A stretch of 64,000 bases of DNA, taken from NCBI GenBank assembly GCA_014138645.1, contig JACJIB010000004.1:248001-312000 (forward strand). Direction: 5' to 3'. The position numbers and the translations under genes are program-made. The notes beneath the pieces were generated by a model. It made no database searches. It was not told where the DNA came from and saw nothing but the letters and a program-made list of their open reading frames with translations. Source of the stretch: Methylorubrum thiocyanatum (GTDB lineage Bacteria > Pseudomonadota > Alphaproteobacteria > Rhizobiales > Beijerinckiaceae). This document shows, piece after piece, positions 62,601 to 64,000 of the stretch (the first letter of the stretch is position 1; every line of letters starts with the position of its first letter).

Positions 62601-64000
62601 ATGTTCGAAGATCGTGCCGTTTCCGCTCGTCCGGCTCCGCGTGCCGGTTGGCTGTCACGCCTGCTGGCCTCGACGATTCTGTCGGGAACGGCGCTGTGCG
62701 GCCTCGCCGGGCCGGGCCTGGCCCAGGGTGCGGCCGACGCCGTCGAACTGTCCGAGCTGAGCGTGACCGGCGAGGGCCGCGGCGCCACGCTCGGCGGCGC
62801 GCTCTACGGTCCCGGCGGTGCCCAGGGCGCGGTTCCGGGCTACGTCGCCAGCCGAAGCACCGTCGCCACCAAGACCGACACGCCGATCCTGGAGACGGCC
62901 CAGTCGATTTCCGTCATCGGGCGCAAGCAGATCGAGGATCAGAACGCGCTCAGCATCAATCAGGCCCTGCGCTACACCCCGAGCGTCACCACCGAGCAGC
63001 GCGGCGGCGCCGGCTCGACCCGGCTGGAGCAGTTCCTGATCCGCGGCTTCACCGCGCCGGTCTTCCTCGACGGCATGGCGCTGATCGGCGGCCGCGACGC
63101 CAACGCCACGATCGAACCCTATCGGCTGGAGCGCATCGACGTCATCAAGGGGCCGGCCTCGGTGCTCTACGGGCAATCGGGTCCGGGCGGCATCGTCAAC
63201 CTCGTGTCGAAGGTGCCGCAATTCGTCCGGCACGGCGAGGTCTTCGTCCAGGGCGGCGGCTTCAGCGAGGTGCGCGGCGGCGTCGATGTCGGCGGCCCGA
63301 TCGCCTCCGACGTGCCCTGGCTTGCCGACCAGTTCGCCTACCGCATCGTCGGGTTCGGCTGGAACGGCGACGGCCCCGTGGACACGACGCGGGTCGAGCG
63401 TGCCCTGATCAACCCGAGCCTGACCTGGCGGCCCTCCACCGACACCCAGCTCACGATCATCGGCAACTACCAGCGCGATCCGTTCTCGGGCTTCTACGGC
63501 GGCTTCCCGGCGGTGGGCACGGTGTTCCCGCGCAACTTCGGCAACGGCATCATCGGCCGCCTGCCGGTCAACTTCTACGACGGCGACCGCGGCATCGAGC
63601 GCTCCGACCGGACCCAGGCCTCGATCGAGTACCTATTCGACCATCGCTTCAGCGAGAACCTGCGCTTCCACTCCGCCGGGCGCTACCTGCGCACGCAGGG
63701 CGACTACCGCAGCGTCTACAGCGCCTTCAATCCCCGCAATGGCCCCTTCGCCACCGGCCCGCTGATCCCGCGCGCGGTCATCGGCACCAACGTGGCGGCG
63801 GAAGCCTACACGATGGACAGCAACTTCGTCGCCAATTTCGACACCGGCTTCATCGCCCACACCGCCCTGCTCGGCGTCGATCACCGCACCTTCAGCACCC
63901 GGACGACCGGCTCCCCGTTCCCGGACGCGCCGGACCTGAACGCGCTGGCGCCGAACTACACCATGAACATCGCGTTCCCGGCCTTCAACACCGTCTCGCG
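62601..64000 (+). CDS. TonB-dependent siderophore receptor, 3' end beyond window
   Basis: The first 466 residues of an outer-membrane receptor. A signal peptide (WLSRLLASTILSGTALCGLA, about 18-37) ends before GPGLAQGAADAVELSELSV, whose ELSVTGEG is a likely TonB box. The plug domain shows TPILETAQSISVIGRKQIED, QALRYTPSVTTEQRGG, LIRGFTAPVFLDGM and RLERIDVIKGPASVLYGQSG followed by PGGIVNLVSK. The barrel then begins. There is no STN domain, unlike the receptor at 8495. This is the FhuA/FoxA-like siderophore class by plug pattern. It would rely on a TonB-ExbBD such as that at 11332-13647. The ATG has CGGAAAAG upstream. Confidence 0.93.
   Translation, partial: MFEDRAVSARPAPRAGWLSRLLASTILSGTALCGLAGPGLAQGAADAVELSELSVTGEGRGATLGGALYGPGGAQGAVPGYVASRSTVATKTDTPILETAQSISVIGRKQIEDQNALSINQALRYTPSVTTEQRGGAGSTRLEQFLIRGFTAPVFLDGMALIGGRDANATIEPYRLERIDVIKGPASVLYGQSGPGGIVNLVSKVPQFVRHGEVFVQGGGFSEVRGGVDVGGPIASDVPWLADQFAYRIVGFGWNGDGPVDTTRVERALINPSLTWRPSTDTQLTIIGNYQRDPFSGFYGGFPAVGTVFPRNFGNGIIGRLPVNFYDGDRGIERSDRTQASIEYLFDHRFSENLRFHSAGRYLRTQGDYRSVYSAFNPRNGPFATGPLIPRAVIGTNVAAEAYTMDSNFVANFDTGFIAHTALLGVDHRTFSTRTTGSPFPDAPDLNALAPNYTMNIAFPAFNTVS

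Overview
The window comes from a methylotrophic alphaproteobacterium of the Methylobacterium/Methylorubrum group, close to M. extorquens. The main reason is a complete, colinear methanol dehydrogenase cluster (mxaF-J-G-I-R-S-A-C-K-L-D-E-H-B, 27139-39741). MxaF has the 626-residue length, vicinal Cys pair and promoter layout known from M. extorquens AM1. The DNA is GC-rich throughout, with a few AT-rich islands at regulatory or decayed regions.

Layout. (1) 1-5740: a tartrate-utilisation locus of the ttuBCDE type on the minus strand (MFS transporter, tartrate/D-malate dehydrogenase, glycerate kinase, pyruvate kinase cut by the window edge), read away from a divergent GntR/FCD regulator. (2) 5800-17903: a minus-strand iron/metallophore block. 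In reading order it holds FecI-type sigma factor, FecR anti-sigma factor, an STN-like ORF that looks like a receptor stump, a Cds1-like PLP enzyme, a YitT membrane protein, ExbB, ExbD, TonB, a full TonB-dependent receptor with an STN domain, and an SbmA/YddA-type ABC transporter. (3) 17904-19026: a decayed stretch with remnants of IS3- and IS630-type transposases. (4) 19027-22435: glmU-glmS (UDP-GlcNAc precursor synthesis). (5) 22791-26769: accessory genes (DUF2243 membrane protein, metallo-beta-lactamase-fold hydrolase, DUF4336 protein, secreted trypsin-like protease). (6) 26935-39741: the mxaF promoter, a 168-nt structured leader and the 14 mxa genes. MxaF/MxaI form the periplasmic PQQ methanol dehydrogenase, MxaG is its cytochrome cL, and MxaRSACKLD are assembly and calcium-insertion factors. 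MxaB is a response regulator; MxaE and MxaH have no firm role. Most genes from mxaR onward overlap at start/stop codons. (7) 39775-61076: an exopolysaccharide region. Precursor enzymes are ManC, phosphomannomutase, UDP-glucuronate decarboxylase and a GDP-mannose 3,5-epimerase-like enzyme. Chain-building and export genes are a WbaP-type initiating transferase, a WecG-type transferase, an outer-membrane export protein and a Wzc/ExoP-like co-polymerase. Three large proteins probably act outside the cell: two tandem paralogous beta-helix/RTX proteins and a 1574-residue protein joining a soluble glucose dehydrogenase-like propeller to three malectin-like modules. No Wzx flippase or Wzy polymerase is present here. 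(8) 61289-64000: three small hypothetical proteins and a second TonB-dependent siderophore receptor that runs off the right edge.

The most interesting points are: the sigma/anti-sigma operon that appears to drive an STN stump and a Cds1-like enzyme; the structured mxaF leader; a repeated palindromic element between mxa genes, one copy of which sits inside the coding start of mxaA; the tandem RTX/beta-helix pair with a shared 60-bp upstream element; and the malectin-glucose dehydrogenase fusion with a recent internal duplication. No tRNA, rRNA, CRISPR array or intact insertion sequence was recognised.
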